From JAIEPX01 sp963725255 (GTDB lineage: Bacteria; Pseudomonadota; Gammaproteobacteria; JAIEPX01): DNA of 64,000 nt. The translations under genes and the position numbers were made by a program. Every line of letters begins with the position of its first letter. The stretch's first letter is position 1. The notes below the pieces were generated by a model. The model had not been told where the DNA came from, did no database searches, and was given only the letters and a program-made list of their open reading frames with translations. The stretch lies in the NCBI GenBank assembly GCA_963725255.1, contig CAVRXV010000017.1, forward strand, positions 124,001-188,000, read 5' to 3'. This document shows, piece after piece, positions 35,303 to 45,365 of this stretch.

Positions 35303-36754
35303 TCACATATGCTGATGATGATGGTGTGGCATCCCACCATGTTGCATAGGATCAATATAATGAACTTGACCTACCCCGCCATGTCCTCCTACTTGATGCA
35401 TATGATCGAAGGGTGCCCCTCCAGGATAATAAACAGGCGGTGGAACATATACTGGCTGAGATAAATCATAGTAGTTTTGTTGGGGTTGAACATATGGATT
35501 AAAAGGCTGTACAGGAGGATACATCGGCTGTCCTGACATATTACCAGTAAAAGCTGGATTGTAGCCTAATGGTGGTTGTTGATATTGAGGCCCAGTTTGC
35601 CCTGAAGTTTTTACTTCTGCAGGCGGCGCACTCGGTGCAGGTTGTACGGGTGCATTTCCAAAGAACGTTTGTTGAGGATTTCCCGTACCGGTACCACTTC
35701 CTGGTACAGATTGTGCTTGTTGTGGTGGTTTTCCAGCTCCATACTGATCTACAGGAGCTTGGCCTTGAGGTAACACAGGTGCACTTTGTGAATGTACGTT
35801 GTCTCTGTTCGGATTATAAGGAGGAGAAGGTGGGGAATAATAATCACTGTCATCAATGTCATCATCAACACCATGCCAACTCATTATCACTCGCTCCAAT
35901 AATCCGAACGAAACGACAATCAACGCAATACCTAAAATAGGCACTAGACGTTTAAATAAGAATTCGCCAAAATTTCCAAGATCCTTACTCTCCGTTTTAA
36001 CAGCTATAAAAATTCTTAGTACTTCAAAAAATAGATTGATCACATCCAAAAATAAATTCATCGCAGCTTCAACGGGTGATCTAAATGCACCAATTTTTAA
36101 AAGATAAACGTCATAAACTAAATAAAGTGAAAAAACGGCAACACCGGCTGCACCGTAAAGCAACATGCCTAGCGATGTTGGAAAAACTAATGAGATTAGG
36201 CCTAGAATAATCAGACCTGTTAACGCTGTCGATAAGAAAGAACCTAACAGCGAAATTCTGCGTAAACTAAAACTTGCTTTAAACCAAGCATAATTATGCA
36301 ACATTAATGTCATGCCCACCGTCACAGCAGCCGCAGCACAAATGATAAACATGCCACTTTCTACCGTTGCTGCAATCAATGCTAATTGTGGCCCTAAAAC
36401 GATTCCCAAGGTTGTTGCAAAAAATAAGAACGCATAAAATGCGCCAGAATAATTTTCAAAGGCATAATGGAGTAAAATAAACGTGAACAAAGAAATGAAC
36501 ATTACTGCCATCGCAGCGGGAAGTACAAGAAAAGGGATTGGCGTAATAAACGCTAAAGATGCGCCTGCTCCACAAAGAAACAGTGCATAGAAAAAGAATC
36601 GCCATGTCTGCGCGACAAATTGATTACTGCCTGGCTTGGCGATAGGTACAGAACCTTCATGAACGTCGTTCTTTCTAGCTTTTCGTCTTCTTTGAGGTAC
36701 AACCTCACCTTCATCACGCCAATCATATTCATCAGCTCGTATTTGTCTAGACAT
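35303..36754 (-). CDS. Bax-inhibitor-1 (BI-1/YccA)-like membrane protein with long Pro/Gln/His tail
   Basis: 483 aa. A charged cytoplasmic N-terminus with an RRRKAR patch, then about seven membrane spans (about 50-285) with the BI-1 segment SPVEAAMNLFLDVINLFFEV. Then about 180 residues of low-complexity tail rich in Pro, Gln, Gly and Tyr, ending HHHHQH. BI-1 proteins are calcium-leak channels and cell-death suppressors in eukaryotes; the bacterial version (YccA) interacts with FtsH. Ordinary bacterial BI-1 proteins are near 220-240 aa, so the extensions are unusual. AGAGAGG is upstream of the ATG. A host-facing role is inference. Confidence 0.85.
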   Translation of the reverse strand: MSRQIRADEYDWRDEGEVVPQRRRKARKNDVHEGSVPIAKPGSNQFVAQTWRFFFYALFLCGAGASLAFITPIPFLVLPAAMAVMFISLFTFILLHYAFENYSGAFYAFLFFATTLGIVLGPQLALIAATVESGMFIICAAAAVTVGMTLMLHNYAWFKASFSLRRISLLGSFLSTALTGLIILGLISLVFPTSLGMLLYGAAGVAVFSLYLVYDVYLLKIGAFRSPVEAAMNLFLDVINLFFEVLRIFIAVKTESKDLGNFGEFLFKRLVPILGIALIVVSFGLLERVIMSWHGVDDDIDDSDYYSPPSPPYNPNRDNVHSQSAPVLPQGQAPVDQYGAGKPPQQAQSVPGSGTGTGNPQQTFFGNAPVQPAPSAPPAEVKTSGQTGPQYQQPPLGYNPAFTGNMSGQPMYPPVQPFNPYVQPQQNYYDLSQPVYVPPPVYYPGGAPFDHMHQVGGHGGVGQVHYIDPMQHGGMPHHHHQHM

Positions 36755-37123
36755 AATCTACATCCTCTCTCTTTGAAATTATCCGGTTAATACTAACAAA
36801 AAATCTGGGAAAAAACAACAAAAATGCCCTTCCATGCCCTATTTTGCTGCCTTTCCGCCTTCTTCAAAGGCACCTTCAACAAAATCCGCCACTATTCAAG
36901 CTTTTTGAGAGGAGAGCACGCCCTCCTCCCAAAACATCTCCAATGCATCCGACAATGGTCTTATCTTTTATATACCTGGCGCAACGTTCCTAACCTTTAT
37001 ACACAATGAATATTAATGAAATCTTAACTGAACAAGTGTTAACCTTTTGTCTTTTCGCTTGACTTTTAATCTATCCTTAATATATGATTCAGCAACTCAA
37101 TAAATACAGGCAAAGGTTAGGTG
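36755..37123 (+). promoter_or_regulatory. intergenic region with sigma70-type promoter for the 37124 gene
   Basis: About 370 bases without a gene. Near the right side TTGACT (37059-37064) and TATATG or TATGAT (from 37081 or 37083) form a plausible promoter with 16-18 bp spacing, about 35 bases before the first gene of the three-gene cluster. The left part is CT-rich and shows nothing else. Confidence 0.55.
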
Positions 37124-37600
37124 ATGAGGCAAAAAATTATCGGTTTCTTTAAAGTTATAGCCCCCAACTCCACTCCCGTTGTTATCAAAGATATTGATCG
37201 CGAATTGATTTTCAATAAGAGAGCTCCTATAGGCACTGCATTAAAAGTAGAACTAAAAAGAATCGAAGAAGAAATAGACGAATTTGGGACCGATTTTATG
37301 CTCGAACAGCTAGAGAAAGAATCTATTGTATTAAGCGAAATAGATGAAAAAATCAGGACCATTAATCTAAAATCAGAATCTTGTTTACCCCTACTCGAAC
37401 AAAACTCACAGAGTACAACCCTTAAAGAAGCAATCAAAAAATCATATGAGGAAATGCAAAGGCAAGGTCTCGATTATAAGAGCAATCAAGCATTGTACGA
37501 AACCCAAGCCACGCTCAAAAGGCGTCAAATGGTTATAAGGGATAACCCCAATCTCTTAAAACTGGACTATAATAATAGTGGAACGCATACAAATGATTAA
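37124..37600 (+). CDS. hypothetical protein, helical
   Basis: About 158 aa, not recognised. A short N-terminal hydrophobic/basic part (RQKIIGFFKVIAPN) is followed by long, charged, probably coiled-coil helices (LKRIEEEIDEFGTDFMLEQL). No signal peptide or membrane span. ATG 37124 is chosen over the overlapping GTG 37121. It is the first of three same-strand unknown genes and has its own promoter-like sequence. Confidence 0.6.
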   Translation: MRQKIIGFFKVIAPNSTPVVIKDIDRELIFNKRAPIGTALKVELKRIEEEIDEFGTDFMLEQLEKESIVLSEIDEKIRTINLKSESCLPLLEQNSQSTTLKEAIKKSYEEMQRQGLDYKSNQALYETQATLKRRQMVIRDNPNLLKLDYNNSGTHTND

Positions 37601-37641
37601 GTTAAGCGTTAAACGTCGATTTCATCTTATTGGGAGATGTT

Positions 37642-39255
37642 ATGAAAAGGGGTACTCGCTTATTTTCAAGTTATTCATCGCCATTTTCTCGGCCTGCGAT
37701 ATCGAGCATCAAGAGTAAATTGATTGAGTCCTACAGTCATTCTTCTTCCTTACGCTCATTGATGAATGATTTTTCTAGGAGTCCGTATCAAAACGCACTC
37801 GCACTCATTAACCGTGACACTCCACCACCCTATTCCGATTCAGAACTTGAGGTTCAGGAAGCTTGTAAAAATTCTTCTCGAATTGTCGTAGAAAAAAAAC
37901 ATATGGAAACTCTCTATCAATATTTCACTGAAGCTAGAGCCACAGATTCAATCATGGGTCGTTTTTATCGTACAATGAATTTCGAGGATTTTTTACAACG
38001 ACTTTATCAACATCGTTTTTTGTCTTGTTATTTAAATGGCAGAATGATAGTACCCCGAGATAGATCTGATGTATTAGGAAAAGCACTCATTAAAGATAGT
38101 TTCCACAAATTATTTCATGGATCAAGCCCCTTCTCTCACCGTCGACAATTACTATTAGATATTGGTACCGAAGCGGATCGTGATGAAATATATAAGCAGT
38201 ATTTGACACTTGAAGAATTAATACTAACACCGATGCTTTTACCCCAAACAATTTCGATTACCATTAGCACAGGATCACGTTCAATTAATTGGCCTTATGC
38301 TAAAGAAGCTGAAATATCTGCAGATCTTGTCGTACTGACAAATACCATCGCTCCAGAATTTGGAGATGGGGCAACATTGCATCCTGATTTTATTTTTTGT
38401 GTGCTTTTAGATAATCACTCACCTCAGTTTTCAACGCGCATCAAGAATCTCAAAGAAAATACTCCTCTTATAAATGCAGCAAGACAATTATATGGTGGAA
38501 AACTTGCCATTGATTTTACTGCTGATGATGCAAGAAAAAATCTCAACGATGATTTTATGCCGCTTAATGTAATGGGAGTTGATGTATGGTTATATAAACC
38601 TGCTTATCTTGCTCGAATTAAACCTCTCCTTACAACCCTATTTCTAAGTAACGACGAAGCGATGCACAGAGCTGATACAGGTTCTGTTTTTATTTTAAAA
38701 GGAATGGGATTAGGCGAATTTGGATTTTCCGAACCTGATAATCAAGAAAAATTAGAACAATTATTTGTTCAAGCAGTAACTGAAGTGTTAAATGAAAATG
38801 CAAAGAAATTTACGCATATACGAACCGTAAGTTTAACGAATCTCCCAAGCGATTGGAAAGATTGGGCAGTAAATCACTGGATGGAACCTCGAGAAGTCTC
38901 CCAATTTGATGGCGTGCGTCTGGTTAGAAGTGTGACCTGTCCCACCTCTAAGACATTACCTAATGATCATAATGAAATTGGCGGAACACATTTCTGTGGT
39001 GATTCAGGATCTTTCGTTGGGAATGAAGGGCAAATCGGATTAGGGCGAGAAAACAGCGATGACCCTGCTACCTTATACTCAATGTTAGACCCTACACAAC
39101 TCGATCCTAGGCATAACCCACGGTTGCAAACGGCCGATTGTATCGTCGTTCTGGATAGCGAGACAAACACATTCACCCCCTTTACGGAGACCGATTTTGG
39201 TAAAGGCCTCGAAACCAATGCCTCAGAAAGCCCTATAACTCATCGTTTTGATTAA
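37642..39255 (+). CDS. hypothetical protein with PPPY motif, possibly MavL-like (DUF4804)
   Basis: About 537 aa. The N-terminal 60 residues are Ser-rich and contain DTPPPYSD (PPxY, a WW-domain ligand in eukaryotes). The central and C-terminal parts contain SADLVVLTNTIAPEFGDGAT, LYGGKLAIDFTADDARK, DVWLYKPAYLARIKPLL, GMGLGEFGF and FCGDSGSFVGNEGQIGLG. From memory this resembles the DUF4804/MavL-like group of Legionella and Coxiella, which has a macrodomain-like fold acting on ADP-ribose. I hold that as tentative. ATG 37642 has GGGAG at good spacing. No signal peptide. It lies 41 bases after the previous gene and is probably an effector (inference). Confidence 0.6.
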   Translation: MKRGTRLFSSYSSPFSRPAISSIKSKLIESYSHSSSLRSLMNDFSRSPYQNALALINRDTPPPYSDSELEVQEACKNSSRIVVEKKHMETLYQYFTEARATDSIMGRFYRTMNFEDFLQRLYQHRFLSCYLNGRMIVPRDRSDVLGKALIKDSFHKLFHGSSPFSHRRQLLLDIGTEADRDEIYKQYLTLEELILTPMLLPQTISITISTGSRSINWPYAKEAEISADLVVLTNTIAPEFGDGATLHPDFIFCVLLDNHSPQFSTRIKNLKENTPLINAARQLYGGKLAIDFTADDARKNLNDDFMPLNVMGVDVWLYKPAYLARIKPLLTTLFLSNDEAMHRADTGSVFILKGMGLGEFGFSEPDNQEKLEQLFVQAVTEVLNENAKKFTHIRTVSLTNLPSDWKDWAVNHWMEPREVSQFDGVRLVRSVTCPTSKTLPNDHNEIGGTHFCGDSGSFVGNEGQIGLGRENSDDPATLYSMLDPTQLDPRHNPRLQTADCIVVLDSETNTFTPFTETDFGKGLETNASESPITHRFD

Positions 39256-39427
39256 GCAAAGGCATCTTAGCCCCAAAGCCTCCTGTAAGCTCCAAACCCG
39301 CTCTAAGCCTCTTCAGAGCTGTCTATAAGTCCAAAATATCAAACTTATACAAATTTAATATTTTGTTAATAATTAGCGCGTATAATCCATATCACAGTGT
39401 TAATTAATCCATAGTTGAGGTAGGTAT

Positions 39428-40264
39428 ATGAGAAAAGGTATTGAAGCTGCTAGACGAGTATGTACGAGTAAAGTTAAGGCTTTCTTTGAACCTGAAAAGC
39501 TCCATAAGGCTGTTTATTCAGACCAAGCAGAGGTCATTTTCAGACGTGATGGGCGGCCAATTACTATTATTGCAGGCGATGGTGGCTACATCGGACGTGA
39601 GTTTTCAGAAGAGGTCCGAGCGCTTCGTAATTACGTTCTGAACAATCGACCACTCATTGGTTACGGTGGGTGCATTTGTCCAAATTTTGCACTTGAATGG
39701 GGCAAAAACAGAGAACCTATGGAAATGCATGTGCATATCACTGATCCTGAGAAGAATAAAGTCGTTATTGTATCAAGCGCGGCGTTAAGATATCAAATTG
39801 GTGATATATCTCGCGAAATAGGCAGCGGTGGTAAATCATTGACTGTACATGAGGTACTGGCTGAACAAGAGTTTTTGACTGCGCATGATGTTCCAATGAA
39901 TCAATTTATTGTGTCTGTTGGCAAAGATCATATTGTTCAATTACAAGAAGGCCTCGTAGTACCCAATCAGTTAAAAGTAAGTGGCGTAGACAAAACTGCT
40001 CCTGAAGTAGTTTCTTTAACCGATTTTAAGAATGGGACGTCATTACTTTTTGCATGCGTACGTTCAGGCTCACTCGAAAAAGCTGAAGAAATAGCTAGAA
40101 GAATGGCTATCCAACGCGTGTTAGAAGAAGGCGATAAAAATGGCTATGAAAAGAAAACTCTACAGGAATTATCTTGCTTCTGGAAATCGGCAAATCCGAC
40201 AAAAGATGCGAAAATGCCTGAAGAGAAACACTTCTCAATCAGCATGACCGAAAAAAAACAATAG
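39428..40264 (+). CDS. hypothetical protein
   Basis: 278 aa, not recognised. A mixed alpha/beta protein with early hydrophobic strands (PITIIAGDGGYIGREFSEEV, VVIVSSAALRYQIG), a helical second half with a possible repeat-like helix pair (LLFACVRSGSLEKAEEIARR, weakly ankyrin-like) and a Lys-rich tail. GGTAGG lies before the ATG and a TATAAT at 39381 could be the -10 of its own promoter. It is followed by a bidirectional-looking hairpin. Confidence 0.6.
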   Translation: MRKGIEAARRVCTSKVKAFFEPEKLHKAVYSDQAEVIFRRDGRPITIIAGDGGYIGREFSEEVRALRNYVLNNRPLIGYGGCICPNFALEWGKNREPMEMHVHITDPEKNKVVIVSSAALRYQIGDISREIGSGGKSLTVHEVLAEQEFLTAHDVPMNQFIVSVGKDHIVQLQEGLVVPNQLKVSGVDKTAPEVVSLTDFKNGTSLLFACVRSGSLEKAEEIARRMAIQRVLEEGDKNGYEKKTLQELSCFWKSANPTKDAKMPEEKHFSISMTEKKQ

Positions 40265-40279
40265 ATTAATACAAAGAGT

Positions 40280-40314
40280 GTGGTCAAAACCTGAATTCAG
40301 GATTTGACCACTTC
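40280..40314. terminator. hairpin between convergent genes
   Basis: GTGGTCAAA (40280-40288) pairs with TTTGACCAC (40303-40311), extended by CCTGAATTCAGG across one A-A mismatch. T residues are few (CTTCT). It probably terminates the + strand gene and may also act on the minus strand gene. Confidence 0.6.
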
Positions 40315-40344
40315 TCCACAATCGAAATCTGGCCATCAATACTG

Positions 40345-43300
40345 CTAAAGCTTTTGAAGATAAGTCATAACATCATCACGATCATAAAAATCACTCTGCG
40401 GCGTTAAGCCTTCTATCAACAGTTTAATTTGATGAACCTCTGTCATATCCTGTCTTAATTGATCCTTCTTCCTTTCGTCATCGCCAGCATCGTATAATTC
40501 TTTTTTAATTTTAATTTTTTCCAAAAAAACAACTTTTCGAAAATTAAGTTCATCACTAATATACCGCGTTGGATCAGCACCTAAACTCATCACACACTCA
40601 ACAATGCCGTGTTTTCTTGTTTCTATAGCACAAGCTAGGGGAAATTGACTGTATGATTCAGTATCCCGTAAATCACTGTATTTTCTATTTAATGAAACTT
40701 TAAAGCGGTTATGTAACTCTTTCACCACTTCAACCTGGCCTGTACGGATGCAAGCATTGATTGTTGCACCAATAACAGCATCATCAACAAGTGGCATTTT
40801 CTCTAAATAATAATTAATTGTATCGAGTGTCACTTCAGATGTAAAACAGTGCCAAACCAATGGTGAAACCAGTGATGTGCGAACACTCACGTTGGCACTA
40901 TATTTATCGATCATTAACGTTGATAAATGATTCTTCTTTTTTCTGATCATAAGAGTTAAAGGTGTTACGTAACGATTATCTTCGATCATTGACACGGTAT
41001 TTGAGTTAGCGCCTAACTCCAGAAGTTCCAAAATCATTTTGTCTGAGCTGCATACACATGCAGTTTGAAATACACTGAAAACACGAATTTTTTTATCCTG
41101 TTGAAGACTGATCCAACGCAATTCGTCCACATGACAACGTGCACTTCTCGTTAGTAAACAAATAATATCCAACAAAATGTTTTCAGCTGAATCACGCTTT
41201 TCAGATTCAGATTGACACTCAAGAAATTGAGTCATCAGTGTTCTTACAACACCTTCCGGAATTTTAGACACAATTTCTTCTAAATGTGATAGATCAATGG
41301 AAAATTGATTATTTGGCGTTATTAATCGTATGCCAACCACCAGAAATTCTCCAATCAACTCAAGACAATATAATAATTGTTGATTCTCTGAAAAGAGTTT
41401 TCGATCTAAAGGTGTTTGTGTGATAATCGCACGCAATATCAGAGAATTCTCAAATCGAAGGAACACACCATTATATTGATAGATCAGATTATCTTCGACA
41501 GTCACTGGAATTAAATCTTGGATCGCTACCCACTCTGCACTCGCTATATCATCTCGACTAAGACACGGTGGCAATTTCGCGACTTGACCTAAATCAAAAT
41601 GATAGAAACCTCGCCGTACTTCAGTAGTTCCATTTCGTTCAGTGAATGCAAGTATCTCTGTAGGATTAACGCTTTTTAATGATACGTTCGTTTCTTCTTC
41701 TGTCTCACGAGCTGCAGCTTCTTGAAAAGATTCATCACTATGATCTTTGATTCCTCCAGGAAATAAATAATGCTGGTGAGGTTCTTTTAAAATATTTCCT
41801 TTTCGAACTAATAATACGTAGGTTTTATCACGAAGTTTTGCAGTGACACAGGCAATGGCAGCATGATCGTAGCGGGTTATATCTATACAAGGCGGTTCAT
41901 TTTGTACTGCGCCTAATTGAACTAACTGGCCTACTACATGAGAGTGATTATTTTTTTGAGCATGATGTAATGCAGTCCATCCCTCATACTTAGACACCAC
42001 TCCCGAAAATGATCTAACTTTACGATTGATATCAATGTCTGGATGTTGCAATAATACGTCGACCACCTCAGAACGACCATCAATTGAAGCTCGCATTAAC
42101 AATGTCAATGACTCATATGTCACCAATGGAACATTGGGATCACATTCCCGTACAACTTCAGCAAAAGTTCTAATTGCACTAGCATCATTTGGATTACATC
42201 GAATATACGTATATAAATCATGAATAATGCTATTCGGAGAAAAAATTAGCTTATAGGTCGGGTACAATAGTCGAAAAAAATCCAGCGAATTTTGAGTTAC
42301 AGAAAGCACATCGTCCATCACACTGTCATCAATTATGGGAAGAGTTCGTATTTCATAGCAATCAGGATGATGAGAACCCTCTAAGAATTGATTTAATATT
42401 CTAAGTTCTTTTTTATTCAAAACTCGACCAAGCAGAGTTTGAGATTCAAATAATCCCATAACACCCAAGTCACGTTTAAGCAATAATGGCGCATTAATAT
42501 CAACCCCATTACGTAATAAAAGAGATAATATAGTGAAAAAATCTTCTAATTCTTTTTTTGTATAAATACCTTGAAATCGATTCAAAAGCACTTGCAGTAC
42601 GGTATATCGATTTGAGTCTCGAACATTGACATCGACTTTTTCTAATACGGCCTGGCACCTGTTTACATCAAGATCTTTACACGCTTGATGAAGAACTCCC
42701 GCAGAAAGATAACGTTTTTCATCAGCATAATGCAATCGTATGTAAGGAGCATTGAGTGGGATTTTCTTTAAGGGAATTTTCAATTCAGGAAAATATTCTG
42801 ATGGGAATAAACTATGAAAGGCAGCCGCCGTTACTTTGACATCTCTATTTTTCAATATTTTCGCTTGAAAATCTCCTCCGATAAAACGTAGGTATTCAAT
42901 AAATTTAAGACCCAACACATGAAATAGAAAATCGACGTCAGGTATTGCAGCAAATATTTCGTCTTTCTCTGGACAAACCACTTCTCGAATTTCAGCACCC
43001 TCTTTTCTAATAAATAGAGTTTCTTTTATTCGTTTTTTAACGTTAATTTTTATTACTACGCGAGTATCGCCATAAGCAACGATGGATCTTGATTCATCAT
43101 CGACATGCCCACTCACAAACATCCCGGTAAATGCTTGTTTATCAACGGCTGACATTTTACCAAAAAGAATTTGTACAATGTCAATTTCCTCTTCCATTGT
43201 ATGAGGCAATGGATGATCGTCATCTATTCCAAACACAAAATACTGAACCTCTTGTCGTTCATTACCCACAGTTCGATTATTGATGATGACATGATTTTGC

Positions 43301-43698
43301 CTTCTACGATCAGCAATAGGCATCATATAGCCAATTTTTTGTAAATGACTCAAACACTGAGTTCCGTGTTTTGCTGTAAATCGTGGTACAATTTCCTGCA
43401 ACCAAAATTGGAAACAAGAAGTTTCATCGGAAGACAACATTTCGTTTCCATATTGAGCTTTTTCTGTTTCAGGCAGCAATGATCGTTCACGCAATCGCTT
43501 TAATAAGGCTTGATAATTGATTTCGGATTGTTGTGGGATATTAATTCCCGTCGCGCGTTGATAGCGAAGATATTTGAACGTTCGACTAAATTGTTTCGCC
43601 GTTAAGACTGATAAAGATGCAAGCTTATCTACATTACTCTCTAATTTTTTCATCATCGCCGCCGCTGTGGTTTTACTGTTAAGTCCGCATAATATCAT
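40345..43698 (-). CDS. large ankyrin-repeat protein with an embedded Nudix hydrolase domain
   Basis: 1117 aa. Unknown N-terminal 330 residues; ankyrin-like repeats at about 330-440 and 525-600 (EGWTALHHAQKNNHSHVVGQ); then a Nudix domain at about 605-740 whose box reads GGIKDHSDESFQEAAARETE followed by EETNV, with one extra residue before the first Glu relative to the standard GX5EX7REUXEEXGU. More ankyrin-like repeats follow at about 880-1050. Nudix enzymes cleave nucleoside-diphosphate-X compounds, and ankyrin repeats bind proteins. An orphan of this size with this mix in a putative Legionellales genome suggests a translocated effector (inference). The start is uncertain: ATG 43698 or the ATGATG pair near 43656. 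Confidence 0.8.
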   Translation of the reverse strand: MILCGLNSKTTAAAMMKKLESNVDKLASLSVLTAKQFSRTFKYLRYQRATGINIPQQSEINYQALLKRLRERSLLPETEKAQYGNEMLSSDETSCFQFWLQEIVPRFTAKHGTQCLSHLQKIGYMMPIADRRRQNHVIINNRTVGNERQEVQYFVFGIDDDHPLPHTMEEEIDIVQILFGKMSAVDKQAFTGMFVSGHVDDESRSIVAYGDTRVVIKINVKKRIKETLFIRKEGAEIREVVCPEKDEIFAAIPDVDFLFHVLGLKFIEYLRFIGGDFQAKILKNRDVKVTAAAFHSLFPSEYFPELKIPLKKIPLNAPYIRLHYADEKRYLSAGVLHQACKDLDVNRCQAVLEKVDVNVRDSNRYTVLQVLLNRFQGIYTKKELEDFFTILSLLLRNGVDINAPLLLKRDLGVMGLFESQTLLGRVLNKKELRILNQFLEGSHHPDCYEIRTLPIIDDSVMDDVLSVTQNSLDFFRLLYPTYKLIFSPNSIIHDLYTYIRCNPNDASAIRTFAEVVRECDPNVPLVTYESLTLLMRASIDGRSEVVDVLLQHPDIDINRKVRSFSGVVSKYEGWTALHHAQKNNHSHVVGQLVQLGAVQNEPPCIDITRYDHAAIACVTAKLRDKTYVLLVRKGNILKEPHQHYLFPGGIKDHSDESFQEAAARETEEETNVSLKSVNPTEILAFTERNGTTEVRRGFYHFDLGQVAKLPPCLSRDDIASAEWVAIQDLIPVTVEDNLIYQYNGVFLRFENSLILRAIITQTPLDRKLFSENQQLLYCLELIGEFLVVGIRLITPNNQFSIDLSHLEEIVSKIPEGVVRTLMTQFLECQSESEKRDSAENILLDIICLLTRSARCHVDELRWISLQQDKKIRVFSVFQTACVCSSDKMILELLELGANSNTVSMIEDNRYVTPLTLMIRKKKNHLSTLMIDKYSANVSVRTSLVSPLVWHCFTSEVTLDTINYYLEKMPLVDDAVIGATINACIRTGQVEVVKELHNRFKVSLNRKYSDLRDTESYSQFPLACAIETRKHGIVECVMSLGADPTRYISDELNFRKVVFLEKIKIKKELYDAGDDERKKDQLRQDMTEVHQIKLLIEGLTPQSDFYDRDDVMTYLQKL

Positions 43699-43846
43699 AA
43701 TATATAATATTTTTCTATAGTGAGTGTCGATTGAAAACAGATGTCAGCCATGCATTAATATCGCATTTTGTGATCTATCCAATACTAAACTGCGACAAGC
43801 GATAACCAGTACATATGCTATAATTATTAGCGGGAGGGGAAATGTC

Positions 43847-45196
43847 ATGAACAGCTCATATTGGATAGAAAGATGGTCAACTAAAAAACATGAACCGTCA
43901 GAATATCGCTCACCTTATATGCGTGATGAATGTCGTGTAGTGCATTCTTTTAGTTTTAGAAGATTGCAAGGCAAAACTCAGGTTCTGGGCCCCGAACAAG
44001 GTGATTTTCATCGTAATCGGCTAACTCACTCTATAGAAGTAGCATCGATTGGAAGAGGTATAGTAAAATACATTCAGACGAAGGAAATGCCCGCAGAGTG
44101 TTTATCATTACTAAATCCTAAAAAACAAGAGTCCTGTAGTTCTAATGATTATGATTACCTGATTTCGGCTATTTGTCTTCTTCATGATGTTGGGCATCCA
44201 CCATTTGGTCATGCTGGAGAAGAAGCATTAAATTTTAAAATGCTCAATCATCATGGATTTGAAGCTAATGCTCAAACTTTACGTATTGTATCATTTTTAG
44301 AACCGTATACAGAACGTTTCGGATTAGATTTAACAAGAAGAGTTTTACTAGGACTAGTGAAATACCCGGTTCCTTATAGTATGGTGCGAAATAACAATTT
44401 CAATCCTGAATTAACTCTCAGAAATAGAGATATGAAAAGAAGCAGTTTTGAACCTCCAAAATGCTATTATGATGATGATAATGAGGTTATGCGATGGTTA
44501 ACAAAAAAATTCACTAATAACGACAAAGAGCGTTTAATACTAACTGAACTCAAAAATGATAAAATTCAATCGATATATAAAACGTTTGATTGTTCCATTA
44601 TGGACTTAGCTGATGACATTGCCTACTCTGTCCATGACCTTGAAGATGCTATTTTTCTTGAATTAATTAACCAAAAAGACTTAGAAGAAGAACTTAAGCT
44701 AGAGAATTTATCAACTGATAAAGATAATAATAAATATGATGGTAACTTGTGTGAAGACTTTACGAACAATAAAGATTTATATAAGAGAAAAGAAGCCTTT
44801 AGCCATATTATTAAAATGTTAATAGACAAAATAGAGATTAGTGAAAATAATGAGTTTGATGACCCTATTTTAAAATATAAAGCAAAATTTAGTGATGATG
44901 CTCAAAAAATTATAGAAGACATTAAGAAACTAATAAAAAACAAAACCTATGAATCACAAGAAATTCAAACTATTGTTTTTGGCGGAATGATGACCATTAT
45001 GCAACTTTTTGATGTATTAGTAGCTAATCCCGAGAAATTATTACCACCAGAATATGTAAATAAAATTTCAGATTCTGAAGATAATAATTATCGTACGGTT
45101 TGTGATTATATCTCCGGCATGACTGACGACTTTGCCAGAAGGTTACATGAACGCATTTATGGCAATTCTCCAGGGTCAGTATTTGAAAAACTCTAG
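43847..45196 (+). CDS. dgt: deoxyguanosinetriphosphate triphosphohydrolase (dGTPase)
   Basis: Hydrolyses dGTP to deoxyguanosine and triphosphate. 449 aa: FSFRRLQGKTQV, the HD ligands in RLTHSIEVA and LLHDVGHPPFGHAGEEAL, and a further Asp in IMDLADDIAYSVHDLEDA. ATG 43847 follows GGGAGGGGAAATGTC, a strong ribosome site, and a TATAAT at 43819-43824 is a likely -10; upstream codons to 43724 are not used. The Lys/Asn-rich insertion (about 300-370) is unusually AT-rich and acidic. Confidence 0.92.
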   Translation: MNSSYWIERWSTKKHEPSEYRSPYMRDECRVVHSFSFRRLQGKTQVLGPEQGDFHRNRLTHSIEVASIGRGIVKYIQTKEMPAECLSLLNPKKQESCSSNDYDYLISAICLLHDVGHPPFGHAGEEALNFKMLNHHGFEANAQTLRIVSFLEPYTERFGLDLTRRVLLGLVKYPVPYSMVRNNNFNPELTLRNRDMKRSSFEPPKCYYDDDNEVMRWLTKKFTNNDKERLILTELKNDKIQSIYKTFDCSIMDLADDIAYSVHDLEDAIFLELINQKDLEEELKLENLSTDKDNNKYDGNLCEDFTNNKDLYKRKEAFSHIIKMLIDKIEISENNEFDDPILKYKAKFSDDAQKIIEDIKKLIKNKTYESQEIQTIVFGGMMTIMQLFDVLVANPEKLLPPEYVNKISDSEDNNYRTVCDYISGMTDDFARRLHERIYGNSPGSVFEKL

Positions 45197-45365
45197 AACC
45201 ACCCAAACTCAACTGTTCTCTTGTAAAATAACAATAATTACAACATTATAGCTTAATTTTTGTTGTCACCTATTGCATAACAGTCAATAATCTGAGGCAG
45301 TTACTAGTACTCCTCTGCCTTATCCAATACCTACTTAGATAGGTCAAACTGATTTTGATACTGTA

